Source: Auriscalpium vulgare
Taxonomy: Eukaryota; Basidiomycota; Agaricomycetes; Russulales; Auriscalpiaceae
Assembly (NCBI GenBank): GCA_019915015.1
Contig: JAHBBC010000008.1
Span: 558,001-622,000, forward strand
Length of the DNA: 64,000 nucleotides
Direction: 5' to 3'
Within the stretch, counting starts at the first letter, position 1; each line of letters opens with the position of its first letter. Positions 9,685-20,187 of the stretch are shown in pieces. The translations under genes were made by a program, and so were the position numbers. The notes below the pieces were generated by a model that worked only from the letters and a program-made list of their open reading frames with translations, made no database searches and was not told the DNA's origin.

Positions 9685-10969
9685 TTAATACGCGTGGATG
9701 GTGGCATTCCGCCGGGCCACTATGTCCCGAAGCACATTGAGTGCTGCCTCGTCGTCCTTCATTACGAGCGCTGCCTCGTCGCCCTTCATTCCGAGTGCGG
9801 CCTCGTCCTGCTCCATTACTGGGATAGTTTCTGCGGAGAGCCACCCGTGGCGAGGGTCAAGATGACCATATTCCTGCGAGGCTGTGTCTCCCATGTGTAC
9901 GAGCTCCGTCAAGGCCTCTCCAAGGCGCGCATAGACCCGCGACCACGATAGCAACGACTTCGTGACGGCGTCAATCTTGCAGTCCGATAGGACGAGGGAG
10001 CTGAGGGTGCGCGCATGTGAGATGATGAATGTCTCGGTACCAGTGGCATCGCTGAAGAGGACATTGAACAGGGAGAGGGACTGCAGGCGAGGGTAATGCA
10101 GATTCCCGAGGAACAGGCCCGTGTGATGACCCAAGACTTGGTCGACTTGCAACGTCAGAGATGTGAGTGTGGATTTCGAGGCGCGCAAGAGCGACGGAAG
10201 GGTATCGATGCAGAAGCAGGTCAGCAAGGGGATGCAAACGCCATCGGCGGCATCAATCGAGGTGAAAATGCACAGCCGGAGGGTCTTAAGACCTTCGAAC
10301 AGCCTGCGAAAGGTGAAAAATGAGAGCTGACGAGTAAAAATGGATTTAGGTTCCGATTGGTGAGGGAGCGTAGCGGCGCTAGACCTTGCGAGGCGAAGTG
10401 ATGCGCTCGAAGACCTCGAGCTGGGCCAAAATTCCGATTCGAATACGCAGCTCTGGCACGCTTGCCACACGACCCTCGGTTGAGCGAGGGCAGCGTGTGT
10501 AATCGACTGAATGCCTCGGTCAGGGTGACGAAGAGCTCGTCCTGTTCCGCATCACTGTGACCGTCCAGTTCGGCATCGCTAATATTATATTCAACCTCTC
10601 GCTCGAAGTCGATATCGTCTGGAAGAGAAAACAAGGTTGAGTATGGGCGCGTTCGAGTTCCCAATAATCAACGCACCATCATCCATATCCCCACCGTTAC
10701 CATACCAGTACCAGTACTGCACCCCTTCTCCATCATAGTACACCACACTCTGGACGTGAGGATTGAGGTCCTCGTTGTCCAAGATGTTCAAAAATCCAGT
10801 TGCACACCGGGGCGTGTTGAGCTGTGTTGAGGCAGCGCAGTGTGCGAAACGCGACTGGAGTTGCCAACGCACAAAATTGCTTGCTCAGTGTACGCACGAT
10901 CAATTGCACATCTGGAGAGTTTAGCTGGACGATGCGAAGAAGGAGTTCTGGTGGCAGAGATTGTCTCAT
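9685..10969 (-). pseudogene. F-box protein FB2, broken paralogue of FB1
   Basis: ATG at 10967-10969 opens MRQSLPPELLLRIVQLNSPD and the sequence follows FB1 closely. A 10-nt tandem duplication (CTCAACACAG-type, near 10815-10835) shifts the frame after LRCLNT. The intron homologous to that of FB1 is 5 nt shorter. About 100 nt are deleted after HTLPSLN, and a further frame change precedes LSFFTFRRLFEGLKTLRLC. The 3' half is open to the stop at 9685 and keeps the terminus LRDIVARRNATIHAY. A three-fold 27-nt repeat encoding DEAAL units lies at about 9740-9820. Confidence 0.8.
9740..9820 (-). repeat. 27-nt tandem repeat, three units
   Basis: On the minus strand it encodes DEAALGMKG, DEAALVMKD and DEAALNV units. 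FB1 has a single DEAALD at this place. Confidence 0.75.
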
Positions 10970-11071
10970 GGTGTAGCCTGGTTGGAAGCAAGTTGGAAGT
11001 GGAAGGTGAAACGAAAAGACGCCCGGGCGCGGACTCGCTTGCTTCCGCACGCGACTGTCACTCAGACCCCC

Positions 11072-11128
11072 ATGTTCACGCTGGATGGTATCGCCTACGT
11101 TTTTCCCCCGAGTCAGCCGGAATGGCTG
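11072..11128 (+). pseudogene. orphan first exon upstream of P5
   Basis: MFTLDGIAYVFPPSQPEWLQ followed by GTAAGT, the same duplicated first exon as at 3153-3209 before P1. Confidence 0.55.
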
Positions 11129-11236
11129 CAGGTAAGTATATGGTATTGCGATCGATTAGTCAGCCCTAGAGGAAGTCGGCAGGGAGCATGTTAAAAATTC
11201 TCTAACATCGCCCATCGCTCGTGCTGACGCGTCTCC

Positions 11237-11825
11237 ATGCTCACGCTTCAAGATATTACCTACGTCCCCCCCCCTCACCCAGAGTGGCTACAGACATGGT
11301 ATCGCAATGAGCCAGAGGAGGTCGGCAGGGAGCATGCCAAGGTACGGTCTACTGTCGCGTCACTGGTACGACGCCGAGGGTGCCCTTGCTGAAGCACGCC
11401 TGTTCCAGTGGCTCGAGGCGATGAGCATCGAGATGGCTCCTATGGACGATCTGCCGCCCGAACTGGACGCCACGCACGACAAGGAACTGCCGCTGGTGCA
11501 CTTCGGCTTCATCGTATCAGAGAGGCGCCTCTTGGAGTACGCGCTCGAAGAAGACCTCCTGCCGGCCGACTACAAACCGAAAACGTACTGGCGTACATTC
11601 TCCTACATTATTCAGCATCTGCGAAACCACACTCGCGTGCGCTCTCTTTACCTGGCCAAGCCCTGGTCGGGAGACACCAGGACGTTTGTCGTCGCGCTTT
11701 ACAACAACCACACAATGCACAAGCAGAAATTCCCCGACGACTTTGAAGAGGCGCTCTTAGAGGTGATAGCGGCGGAGCTGGACATCTTTGACAAGCCTAA
11801 GTGGTATTGGGCCATTGACGGGTAG
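11237..11825 (+). CDS. KWYW-family protein P5
   Basis: Exons 11237-11341 and 11409-11825, with a 67-nt phase-0 intron, give 173 aa. It belongs to the shorter subtype (with P1 and P6) that lacks the Ala/Pro leader: MLTLQDITYVPPPHPEWLQ, EEVGREHAK | WLEAMSIEMAPMDDLPPELD, LVHFGFIVSERRLLEYALEE, DLLPADYKPKTYW, VRSLYLAKPW, FVVALYNNHTM and KWYWAIDG. The expected D of KWYWD is A here. The intron is longer than in its relatives, but the exon lengths are identical to P6. It sits head-to-head with the broken FB2 as part of the FB1/P1-like duplicated block. Function unknown. Confidence 0.78.
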
Positions 11826-12400
11826 GATATTGTGAGTACTTTCTCAGTCCTTCAGGCTCCACTGCTGAGGAATTATGTCGCCTTTCCCCTCTAGTACCAC
11901 TCGCTGTCACCATGCGGTTTGCCATTGTTGTGTCGCATTGCTATCTGTACTTGTACAAGTTGTACTTCTTCCACTTCCGCGTTTGTTTTTGTAAAGACGT
12001 TCTTCCTACCCTGCATCACGGTATCACGACAGATGCCTTTTCAGCCTGTTGCCTCGTGGGCTCCAGTGTACACTCGCGATCGCTCACCGGTCCCGTGGAG
12101 GCCTCGGTGTGCGTGCAGAGGAAATCTCTTGGAGAACCCGATATCTGCGCTACATAGTATGCACTCATGCGCGACTCGCTGATCAGTCGGCGACCTACGG
12201 AACGACTGTCTTCCGCGCAAGGTCGGCAACAAAGACTATCGGCGACCTCGATTTGAGCTTTTGACGTCTGGCGAGGACCCCGTCTAAAGGCCCCCGCCGC
12301 TGCGTGACCCGTCTGTGCTGGTTACACGGTCATCATAACCTCCTCGAGCCCAAGGCGTTCAGCCCTGCGCCGCTTCCCGTACCCTGCGCGCAGTGATCTC
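11826..12400. other. non-coding stretch after P5
   Basis: The first few bases (GTGAGTACTTTCTCAG) match other P-copy 3' flanks. No gene seen in the rest. Confidence 0.35.
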
Positions 12401-12850
12401 GCTCGACATCCCACCATATCCAGTTCCCTCAGCAGATACCTGGCACCCGCTCGCTCCGCTAGACACCGCGGCAACATTAGGCGTGCCGTCCCGTCAGCGG
12501 CAACCCATTGCTCATTGCGTTGGCCCCGGTGATTACGAGGGCGGAGAGGGAGAGGAGCACGCCCGCGGTGCCGTCGAGCGCAGCGCAGAGATTAGAGTGC
12601 AGTGCCCTTGACTATGACGCACCGCAGTCTCGGCCCCGGTCCTAGCGCGCCGAACTGATATGCATCGTCCTGCTCGACGATGTGCATGTCGAGTGCCTCT
12701 GTGTGCTCCGACGCAAGCAGCGACGGCTCCTCGCGGTCACCAGGCTCGGACGGGAACGTGGTACATGGCGGAAGGTTGGATGTTCAATTGGCTCGCATAT
12801 TTTCTTGTGCTGCAATGCAACGCAGATGTGCTAGTAAGAAATCAATAGAG
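12401..12850. pseudogene. LRR-gene remnants in inverted orientation
   Basis: 12410-12600 is an inverted, degraded copy of 9330-9500 (minus strand CTCGACGGCACCG, CTCGTAATCAC). 12620-12850 is an inverted copy of 23300-23480. No open frame spans either. They sit between P5 and the 3' end of FB3. Confidence 0.5.
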
Positions 12851-12881
12851 ATTCGGAGGCATGTACGGGACAGCGACGAAC

Positions 12882-14127
12882 CTACGCCGTGGAATTTCTG
12901 AGGGACACATCCTCCAGTAATAACCGCAACGCCATCTCATCCTGCTCTGCACAATCATCGTCGTGCCACGGATCATACACCATGACACCGTCCTTGTCCT
13001 TCCAGTACGGCACCGCACCCTTCACCACCTCCATTTTCCTCACCGCCGTCATCTCCACCCTACTCCGCTCATAGATATGAGCCCACGTCCGTTGCGGGAC
13101 AAACGTCACGTCGTCCGCTACTCCATCAAACGAGAGCAGTACGGCGCACTGCACCAGCTTCAGCTCCTGCAGCGTCTGCCCATGCGCCAGAATGAATTGC
13201 TCCACGCCAGGATGTTGGGCATTGAAGAACCACCCCAGTGTGAGATGCGTGAGGCGTGGGCAGTGCAGATCCTTCCAGTGAGGCCAGTGCGACTGGATGG
13301 CCTCCGTGCCAATGTGCAGCTCGAGCGATTTCAGTGACCCCACAACAGCCTCCAGGAGCGGGTAGATGAGCGCCTCGGGAAAGTCAACGCTGCTCCTAGA
13401 GTACAAGACGCTGGGTATAGCCTGCGTGTCATGGTGACCCGGTGTCCTGGAGACCCGGCCTTCGAAGTCCGTCCAATACACGTCCGCGGTGCTCACATGA
13501 AGGTGCGAGAGCGGCGGGAAGGAGTTCCAGGCCTTGAGGTCCTCCTCGTCGTAGTAATGCTGTGTATCGGGGCATATGACATGGAATGGAGCAATGTTGC
13601 GAAGGGTGAGAGATCGCAGGGATGCTGGGGGTGTGGCGTTGAGCGCAGTGAGGGCGTAACGCTGCAGGCGGACGAGCGGGTTGTTCAATGGGAAGATGCC
13701 TGATTTGATTATGTCCCTTGGGAAGGTATAGGCGAGCGTGTGGAGGGAGGGGAGATCTCGCGTATCACCATGCAGTGGACTGTCGGACAGGATATCTGGC
13801 AGTTCCGCTGTAAGTCGGATACATCAGCCAGTGACGCCAGGGGATAAGGTTGCACGTACCAGAATCCGCACTTTCACAGCTGTAGTCAATCTCCTGCACC
13901 ATTTCAGCCACCAGAGGTCGCTCTATGAGTCGGTCGAAGCAGGAGGCGCTCTGCTCTGTGCCGGTACAGCTCAGCACTCTGAAGGCGCGTGGGGTGGCCA
14001 GCGCGCATAGTGTGCGGGACGTTGAACGTAGGGCGCGGAGCGCAGAAGGTTCTGCGTGGTCGATAATGGATAGAAATATTTCGGGGGGGAAGATGAGCAT
14101 GTTTGGGTCGACTGGGGCTTTCGACAT
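12882..14127 (-). CDS. F-box/LRR-type protein FB3
   Basis: Exons 13860-14127 and 12882-13807, with a 52-nt phase-1 intron, give 397 aa. The start ATG at 14125-14127 gives MSKAPVDPNMLIFPPEIFLS. The F-box spans about residues 10-55 (IIDHAEPSALRALRSTSRTL, CALATPRAFRVL). The splice joins SCESADS to AELPDILSDS. Later segments have leucine-rich character (LPSLHTLAYTFPR, LVRLQRYALTALNA, ASLRSLTLRNIAP, LHCPRLTHLTLGWF, QTLQELKLVQC). The C-terminus is LLLEDVSLRNSTA. Probable SCF adaptor with unknown substrate. Intact, same fold and intron as FB4-FB6. Confidence 0.85.
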
Positions 14128-14828
14128 GAGCGCAGCTCGCAAGCAAAGAGTGACACGAACAAAACGCTGTGATCGATGTCATGCATCGACCAGCGCAACA
14201 ATAAGTACACGTAACATACTTTTTCATGCGTTTCACTTTGCTCACCGAGTACGACAGCCGGCGTGGCGAGGGTGTCAAAGCGACACCGTGAAGGCCGTCG
14301 GCGCTGTCATTTGATGATGTCGTGAGTCCCTATGCCCCTTCGACTGCCAAAGTCAGTCACGGGGACTACCTATGCCCGATCAAATGAACATGGAACGCAA
14401 AGTCCACAAGTAAAATCATCACGCACCAGCGCCACCGCCGAGGCCGACAACCAAACGGATCACTGGCACCCCGGATGTATGAGTTGGCATAACAGATTTC
14501 AGTGACCGATTTCTCTTCGCGCCTTGTTCATCAAGAGATAACACGACGCTTGAGAGGATCGTGCCGTTATTTCAACAATACTCGAAGGATTGTTGGTGAC
14601 GATGATGGTGGTCGCACTCAAACTTATGTAAACGAGTTCGAGCCTGCTCGAGACCCGCTGATTCGGCTGGCTGCGTGCTTTTATATTCGCTCTCCATCTT
14701 GCTCGTTCCCCCACTCTCGCTCTTTTCATCTCTCCTTTGTATCACGCAGGCTGGGCTCCTGCCACGTTCTTTGTTTCAAGCCTAACAAACCTTCATTTTT
14801 TGGCTTAACGTCTGACAGAAGAATCAGT
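14128..14828. other. divergent promoter region between FB3 and lectin gene LEC1
   Basis: No gene. The LEC1-proximal part (about 14500-14828) is closely related to the LEC2 upstream region at 24520-24849, including CTGGGCTCCTGCCACGTTCT about 80 nt before the ATG. A TATA-like TTATATTC lies at 14691-14698. Confidence 0.5.
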
Positions 14829-17718
14829 ATGTTCTCGTCCACGTCCTTGCTTGCTCTTCTCGGCGCCGGTCTCGCCGTTGCTGCTCCCATTTTCCCTCGC
14901 GTTACTCTCGATCCCGCTGCGACCGCTGAGGCCCAGCCGCGCGACGATACCGCGACGCGTGCGTTCACTGCTGCCCCGATCACGGTACGACATATGATAT
15001 AGTATGACGCGTCGGCACTAATGTAACTGACCTGATGTTCTGCAGACAGCAAATGGCCAGTGCCTGACGATTGACCCCAACTCGGGCGACTTCCGCGAGA
15101 ATCTCATCCCTGTCACCACGGCTGCTTGTGATGGGTCGACGGCTCAGCAATGGGATTTCATTACGTCCGGAAAGCACAACAACGTCGCCGGTGCCGCTCT
15201 CGTCGTCAGCACCCTGGTACGTGCCAATATCGTCATCGGAACGTTGAAACTTGATGGCTCAATGGTCGTTCAGACGAATGGGTGCCTGAACTTTGATCCC
15301 CGCCGTGCTGCAGGAAATCAGGTTCTGCTTTTCTCATGTGGCGGCCGCGTGCGTTCCCTCCTAGTAGGATAATACATGCCAGCATGCTGACGTTTCATCC
15401 TTTTCAATCAATCAGGCCGATGGCGGTAAGTGGTTGCCCCTGTAGTCAAGTCACAGTTGGATGCTGTCTGATTTTGTACAGGTGGAGACGTGACCAATTC
15501 GCAGCTTTTCAACTTCGCCGGCGGCGCCGGCCCCCTTGCTCTCGTCCCACAGAATGGAAACAATGCTGTCTGCCTGACCGTCAAGGGCACAAACCTGGAC
15601 CAGACCGCTTGCGACGCGACTGCGCCCTCTGGAGATGAGGTAGATCAATCATTTTCATTGCTTGCGCAGTGGACTGACAATTTGTAGCTCTTTACTATCG
15701 GCTCTGGGTCTGGCGCGGCTGCTCCTCCTACTGCTTCCGCAACTACTGCTTCCGCAACTACTGCTTCCGCAACCTCTTCTTCAGTCCGTGGTGGCGACAA
15801 CGCAGGATCCGCCGCCACGACCAGTGCAGCGGCAGCCTCGACCACCGCCGCAGCGGCCTCGACCACCGCAGCTGCATCCACGAGCGCCGCGGCCGCCGCT
15901 GCCCCCCAAGGTACTACCGTGCTCGACGCCGCTGCTGTGGCTGAAGCGCAGGTGAGGGACGACACCGCGACCCGCGCCGTCTCGAATGCTCCGATCAAGG
16001 TACTCATTTACATCGTGGTTGCTCCCCTGCATCATTGGGCTGACGATTGTCTGCAGACATCAAACGGCCAGTGCCTTACCGTCGACGCAAACTCGGGCGA
16101 CTTCCGCGAGAACCTTATCCCCATCACCGCAGCGGCGTGCGACGGCAGCGCTGGGCAGAACTGGGACGTCATCACCGCAGGCAAGCACAACAACGTTGCC
16201 GGGAATGCGCTGATTGTTAGCACACTGGTAAGCCGTTGCATATGACCGCCGGTCAGCAGATGCGGGGTTCATTCTTGTTACAGACCCAAGGCTGCCTGAA
16301 CTTCGATCCCCGGCGCGCTGCTGGCAACCAGATTCTTCTCTTCTCGTGCGGTGGCAGGGTAAGCAATGATTGTCTACATGCTCCTGCGTCGTGCTAATTC
16401 ATCTTTGTAGGCTGATGGCGGTAAGCATCGTTTGTAACACTTGTCTCAATAGTCGCATGACTAGCGTTCGCCTTTACAGGTGGCCAGGTGACCGATTCAC
16501 AGCTCTTCCCTTTCAAGGATGCCTCGGCGCCCATCGCGCTCGCTCCGAAGAATGGCAACAATGCCGTCTGCCTCACCCTTAACGGCTCCAAGGACTCCAA
16601 CCTCGACCAGACTGCGTGTAACGCCGCCTCGCCTACCGCAGATGAGGTAGGCGGATGTTCTCCCTTTTCTGCAGTTAACTAACATTTTGTAGCTGTTCAC
16701 TATCGGTTCCGTATCCGGCGCGGCGGCTACTCCTGCTGCACCGGCAACATCTTCTTCCGTCCGTGGCGGCGACAACGCAGGATCCGTCGCCACAACCACC
16801 GCAGCAGCAGCCTCGACCACCGTGGCAACAGCCTCGACCACAGCCTCAACCACTGAAGCGGCAGCCTCGACCTCCTCAGCGGCTTCCACGAGCGCGGCGG
16901 CGGCCGCTCCCCCCAAGGGTACCGCCGTGCTGGACGCCGCTGCTGTCGCGGAAGCGCAACCGCGGGACGACACCGCGACCCGCGCCGTGTCGAATGCTCA
17001 GATCAAGGTATCTACCTCATATTTCTCCCCCTGGATCATCGGGCTGACGATTATCTGCAGACATCGAACGGCCAGTGCCTTACCGTCGACGCGAACTCGG
17101 GCGACTTCCGCGAAAACCTTATCCCCATCACCGCAGCGGCGTGCGACGGCAGCGCTGGGCAGAACTGGGACGTCATCACCGCGGGCAAGCACAACAATGA
17201 GGCAGGGAATGCGCTGATTGTTAGCACTCTGGTAAGCCGTATGCTCGCCATATGACCGGCGGATGTGGGGCTCATGATTGTCACAGACTCAAGGCTGCCT
17301 GAACTTCGATCCTCGGCGCGCTGCTGGCAACCAAGTCCTTCTCTTCTCGTGCGGTGGCAGGGTAAGCAATCAATGTCTTTATGCTCCTGCGTCGTGCTAA
17401 TTAATTGTCGTAGGCTGATGGCGGTACGCATTGTTTGTGAAATTGGTCTCCCGATAGTTGCATGACAGGCGTTCGCTTTTACAGGTGGCCAGGTGACCGA
17501 TTCCCAGCTCTTCCCTTTCACGGACGCTTCGGCCCCGATCGCGCTCGCTCCGAAGAACGGCAACAATGCCGTTTGCCTCACAGTTAACGGCGACAATCTT
17601 GATCAGGAGGCATGCAACGCCGCCAGCCCTTCCGCTGACGAGGTACGAGTAATTATTTTTGTAAGATCACACGGGTTAATAACTGGTTTAATTGCAGCTG
17701 TTCACGATCGCGTCTTGA
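14829..17718 (+). CDS. secreted three-domain ricin-B-type (QxW) lectin LEC1
   Basis: Predicted secreted carbohydrate-binding protein, 684 aa in 16 exons: 14829-14984, 15046-15216, 15274-15348, 15416-15425, 15482-15639, 15688-15999, 16057-16227, 16284-16358, 16411-16420, 16480-16646, 16693-17007, 17061-17231, 17287-17361, 17414-17423, 17485-17642, 17698-17718. A signal peptide (MFSSTSLLALLGAGLAVAA) is followed by three ~138-residue beta-trefoil-like modules with QxW signatures (QQWD, QNWD, QNWD) and repeated landmarks NGQCLT, SGDFRENLIP, GCLNFDPRRAAGNQ, FSCGGRADGG and NGNNAVCLT. Modules are joined by Ala/Ser/Thr-rich linkers likely to be O-glycosylated; each linker ends DDTATRA. Each module is encoded by the same set of exon sizes (171, 75, 10, 158-167 nt). 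This is a binding domain only; no enzymatic or toxic chain is attached. Confidence 0.87.
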
Positions 17719-18385
17719 GGCCGCGGTCGACGATATTCACGAACTTGAGCTTTATTTATAGGTTTAATTATTTGAGCATCCCCTCGGCCTGGCGGTCGAG
17801 GGGCTTTGCTTTACTCGGTTGTAGCACTTGGTCTCCCTCGAAGGGCGAGTTGGAATGCATATGTTTTGCTGTTTCTCAAGTGGGAAGCTTGATTCTTGAC
17901 AAAGCCGTTAAGACATCGCGGGCTCAATTTTCACCGAAACTTGATCGTACGCGCTGCTGGCACTCCAGTACTGCCTGGTGGGCCCGGTGTGAGCTGCGCA
18001 AGAGTATTTTGGCCGACGCTGCTGGAGCTGAACGCCAGCGCCGTGTGCTAATCCAAACCAGACAGATACAGACAGCCAGTCGGCCGTCGACTACGCGCGC
18101 GCAGGGGTACACATGCACCATCAAGCAAAACAACGGTCATCGAGCACCAGTAAAGCTAAGATCTGAAGGGCGCCTGCTTTCATAGCGAATTATGTCTGCG
18201 AAACCAGTGTTTTAAAGTACGGTGGGGATGGATGGAGTACAAGTACAGATAGCGATGCACCACATAACAACGAAGAGCAAAATGGACAGTGGCGTCAAAA
18301 AACAGACAGCGAATACTGGACAAAGTATGCATCACCGCTCAGCAGTGGCTTACAAGGATTACAGATGAGGACTCACAATAACATC
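17719..18385. other. spacer between LEC1 and P6
   Basis: The first ~150 nt parallel the LEC2 3' flank (GACGATATTCACGAACTTGA, then TTTATTTATAG). The middle holds one of two 39-nt direct repeats (17993-18031). No gene seen. Confidence 0.5.
17993..18031 (+). repeat. 39-nt direct repeat, left copy
   Basis: Starts GCTGCGCAAGAGTATTTT and ends GCTGCTGGAGCTGA; one mismatch to 20002-20040. A more diverged copy is at about 21859-21898. Confidence 0.8.
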
Positions 18386-18958
18386 CTACGCCGCAACGTC
18401 CCAATACCATTTAGCGCTGTCATGAAGGTCTAACTCCGCCGCTATCACTTCTAAGAGGGCCGCTTCGAAGTCGTCGGGGAATTTCCTCTTGCGCATGGTG
18501 TGGTTGTTGTACAGCGCGACGACGAATGTATCGGTCTCGGCCGACCACGGCGTGGCCAAGTAAAGACTCCGCATGCGAGTGAGATTGCGCAAGTGCTCCA
18601 TGACGTGGGCTACCGCGCCGAAGTAGGCGGTTGGCTTGAAATCGGGTGGAAGGATCTCTTCCTCGAGTGCGTACTCCAACAAACGCTTGTGCGACACGAA
18701 CAAGCCGAAGTGCACTTTCCGTGCGTACTTGTCGTGGGCGACATCAAACTTAGGCTGCAGAGCATTCATCGGGGCCTTGACAGCACTCATAATTTCAAGC
18801 CACTAAGCACGCGTCAGCCCGAGCAAGGGGCGATGTAAATCGTTCTGACATACCTTAGCATGCTCCCTGCCGACTTCCTCTGGCTCATTGCGATACCATG
18901 TCTGTAGCCACTCTGGGTGAGGGGGGGGAACGTAGGTGATATCTTGAAGCGTGAGCAT
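18386..18958 (-). CDS. KWYW-family protein P6
   Basis: Exons 18854-18958 and 18386-18802, with a 51-nt phase-0 intron, give 173 aa; exon lengths are identical to P5. It reads MLTLQDITYVPPPHPEWLQ, EEVGREHAK | WLEIMSAVKAPMNALQPKFD, KVHFGLFVSHKRLLEYALEE, EILPPDFKPTAYFG, RMRSLYLATPWSAETD, FVVALYNNHTM and ends DSAKWYWDVAA. It is the intact relative of the deleted P1. A decayed extra first exon lies just upstream on the same strand (ATG at 19150). Function unknown. Confidence 0.8.
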
Positions 18959-19377
18959 GGAGGCGGAGGCGTAGTCGCGTACGGTGTGGGATCCGGTGAG
19001 CCGCGCGCGCGTTGGTTTTGAGGGATTCCAGGGTCACGCGGTCACGTGGTGGGGGGCATTGTTCGACCGAATCAGACTAGTGTTGCAGAAAGACAATTTG
19101 AATACACCGCTGAGGGGGAAAACATAGGTGATATCCTGGAGCGTAAACATAAGGGTCTGAGTGATGTAGGTGGACGGCACGGCAGAGGCGGCGGAGTCTT
19201 CACGCGCTGTAGGATGGGTGGAACTGAATATATAGTGTCATTGGTTGACGTGCGCGGGGCTACAAGTTACACATAGCGGTGGGAAAGCAAAAAGGCGAGG
19301 GAAAACGACAGCAGGAGCGCTGACGAAAAATTTAAGCATGCGGTCTCAGGAGTAAAGGAAGGACTCACGAAGACAGC
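18959..19377. other. spacer P6-P7 with a decayed extra first exon
   Basis: Minus strand 19090-19150 reads MFTLQDITYVFPLS and breaks off. The right half resembles P2/P3 3' flanks (minus strand GTGAGTCCTTCCTTTACTCC). Confidence 0.5.
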
Positions 19378-19997
19378 TTAACAATCCGGTTCCACGTCCC
19401 AGTACCACTTCGCATGATCCTTCAGATCCAGCTCCTCCTGGATCACATCCACTACTAGCTTTTCATGCTCGTCGATGTACTGCAGCTTGCGCATGTCGCG
19501 GTTCGAATATAGGGCTACAACTACTTCTGGGCGATGTTCGCACCAAGGCTCGGCCAGGTAGAGATGGGGGCACCCGGACAGCTTGCGCAAGTGATCGCGG
19601 ACGTGCCGCGACGCCGAGAAGAAATACTTCGGCTTGAAGTCAAGTGGCAGGATATCCTCCTCAAACGCGTACTCGGCCATGCGCCTGTACGACAGTTTGA
19701 AGCCGAAGTGCAGGAGCGGCGCGGACTTGTTGTACTTCGTGTCGTACTTCCGAGGGAGTTGATCCATTGGCTGCCGCTGAGCGGTCGTTTCTGCGAGGAA
19801 CTGGAAGCACGGGTGAGTAGACACGTCGGCATGCGATACGTGAAGCGACGCACCTCAAGATACCTCTTCGTAGTATCTGGCGACTCCCTGCCAATCCATC
19901 TATTCATCCATTCCGGCTGCGGAGGAGGAACCCAGAGAACGTCTTCCAGAGTGCGCGCGGGACGGGGAGCGGCTGTCGCGTCGGTCGATGTCATCAT
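19378..19997 (-). CDS. KWYW-family protein P7
   Basis: Exons 19854-19997 and 19378-19800, with a 53-nt phase-0 intron, give 188 aa; exon sizes match P2 exactly. MMTSTDATAAPRPARTLEDV, then WVPPPQPEWMNRW, MDQLPRKYD, LHFGFKLSYRRMAEYAFEED, FSASRHVRDHLRKLSGCPH, VVVALYSNRDM and KWYWDVEPDC. The final residues are PDC where P2-P4 have PYC. Tail-to-head with P6 on the minus strand; the P6/P7 pair lies between 39-nt direct repeats. Function unknown. Confidence 0.8.
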
Positions 19998-20001
19998 GAA
20001 G

Positions 20002-20040
20002 GCTGCGCAAGAGTATTTGGGCCGACGCTGCTGGAGCTGA
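20002..20040 (+). repeat. 39-nt direct repeat, right copy
   Basis: 38 of 39 positions match 17993-18031. Together they bracket the P6/P7 block of about 2 kb. Confidence 0.8.
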
Positions 20041-20142
20041 GGTCGTTTTGATACACGCTGTTTTTACCGGTAACCGGAGAGTCCTGGGCGACGTCGAGGC
20101 AGAGTACTTAGTCTCCCAGAGGCAGAGTATATAGGCAGAGTC

Positions 20143-20162
20143 CAATCAGATAAGATATCGAT
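20143..20162 (+). promoter_or_regulatory. GATA-type element shared by FB4, FB5 and FB6 promoters
   Basis: CAATCAGATAAGATATCGAT, 25 nt before the FB4 ATG. The identical 20-mer is at 22012-22031 (FB5), and AATCAGATAAGATATAGAT is at 26875-26893 (FB6). It contains AGATAAG, a GATA-factor core. Function inferred only. Confidence 0.45.
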
Positions 20163-20187
20163 CGTTTTCGTCTCGCCTCCTGCGCTC

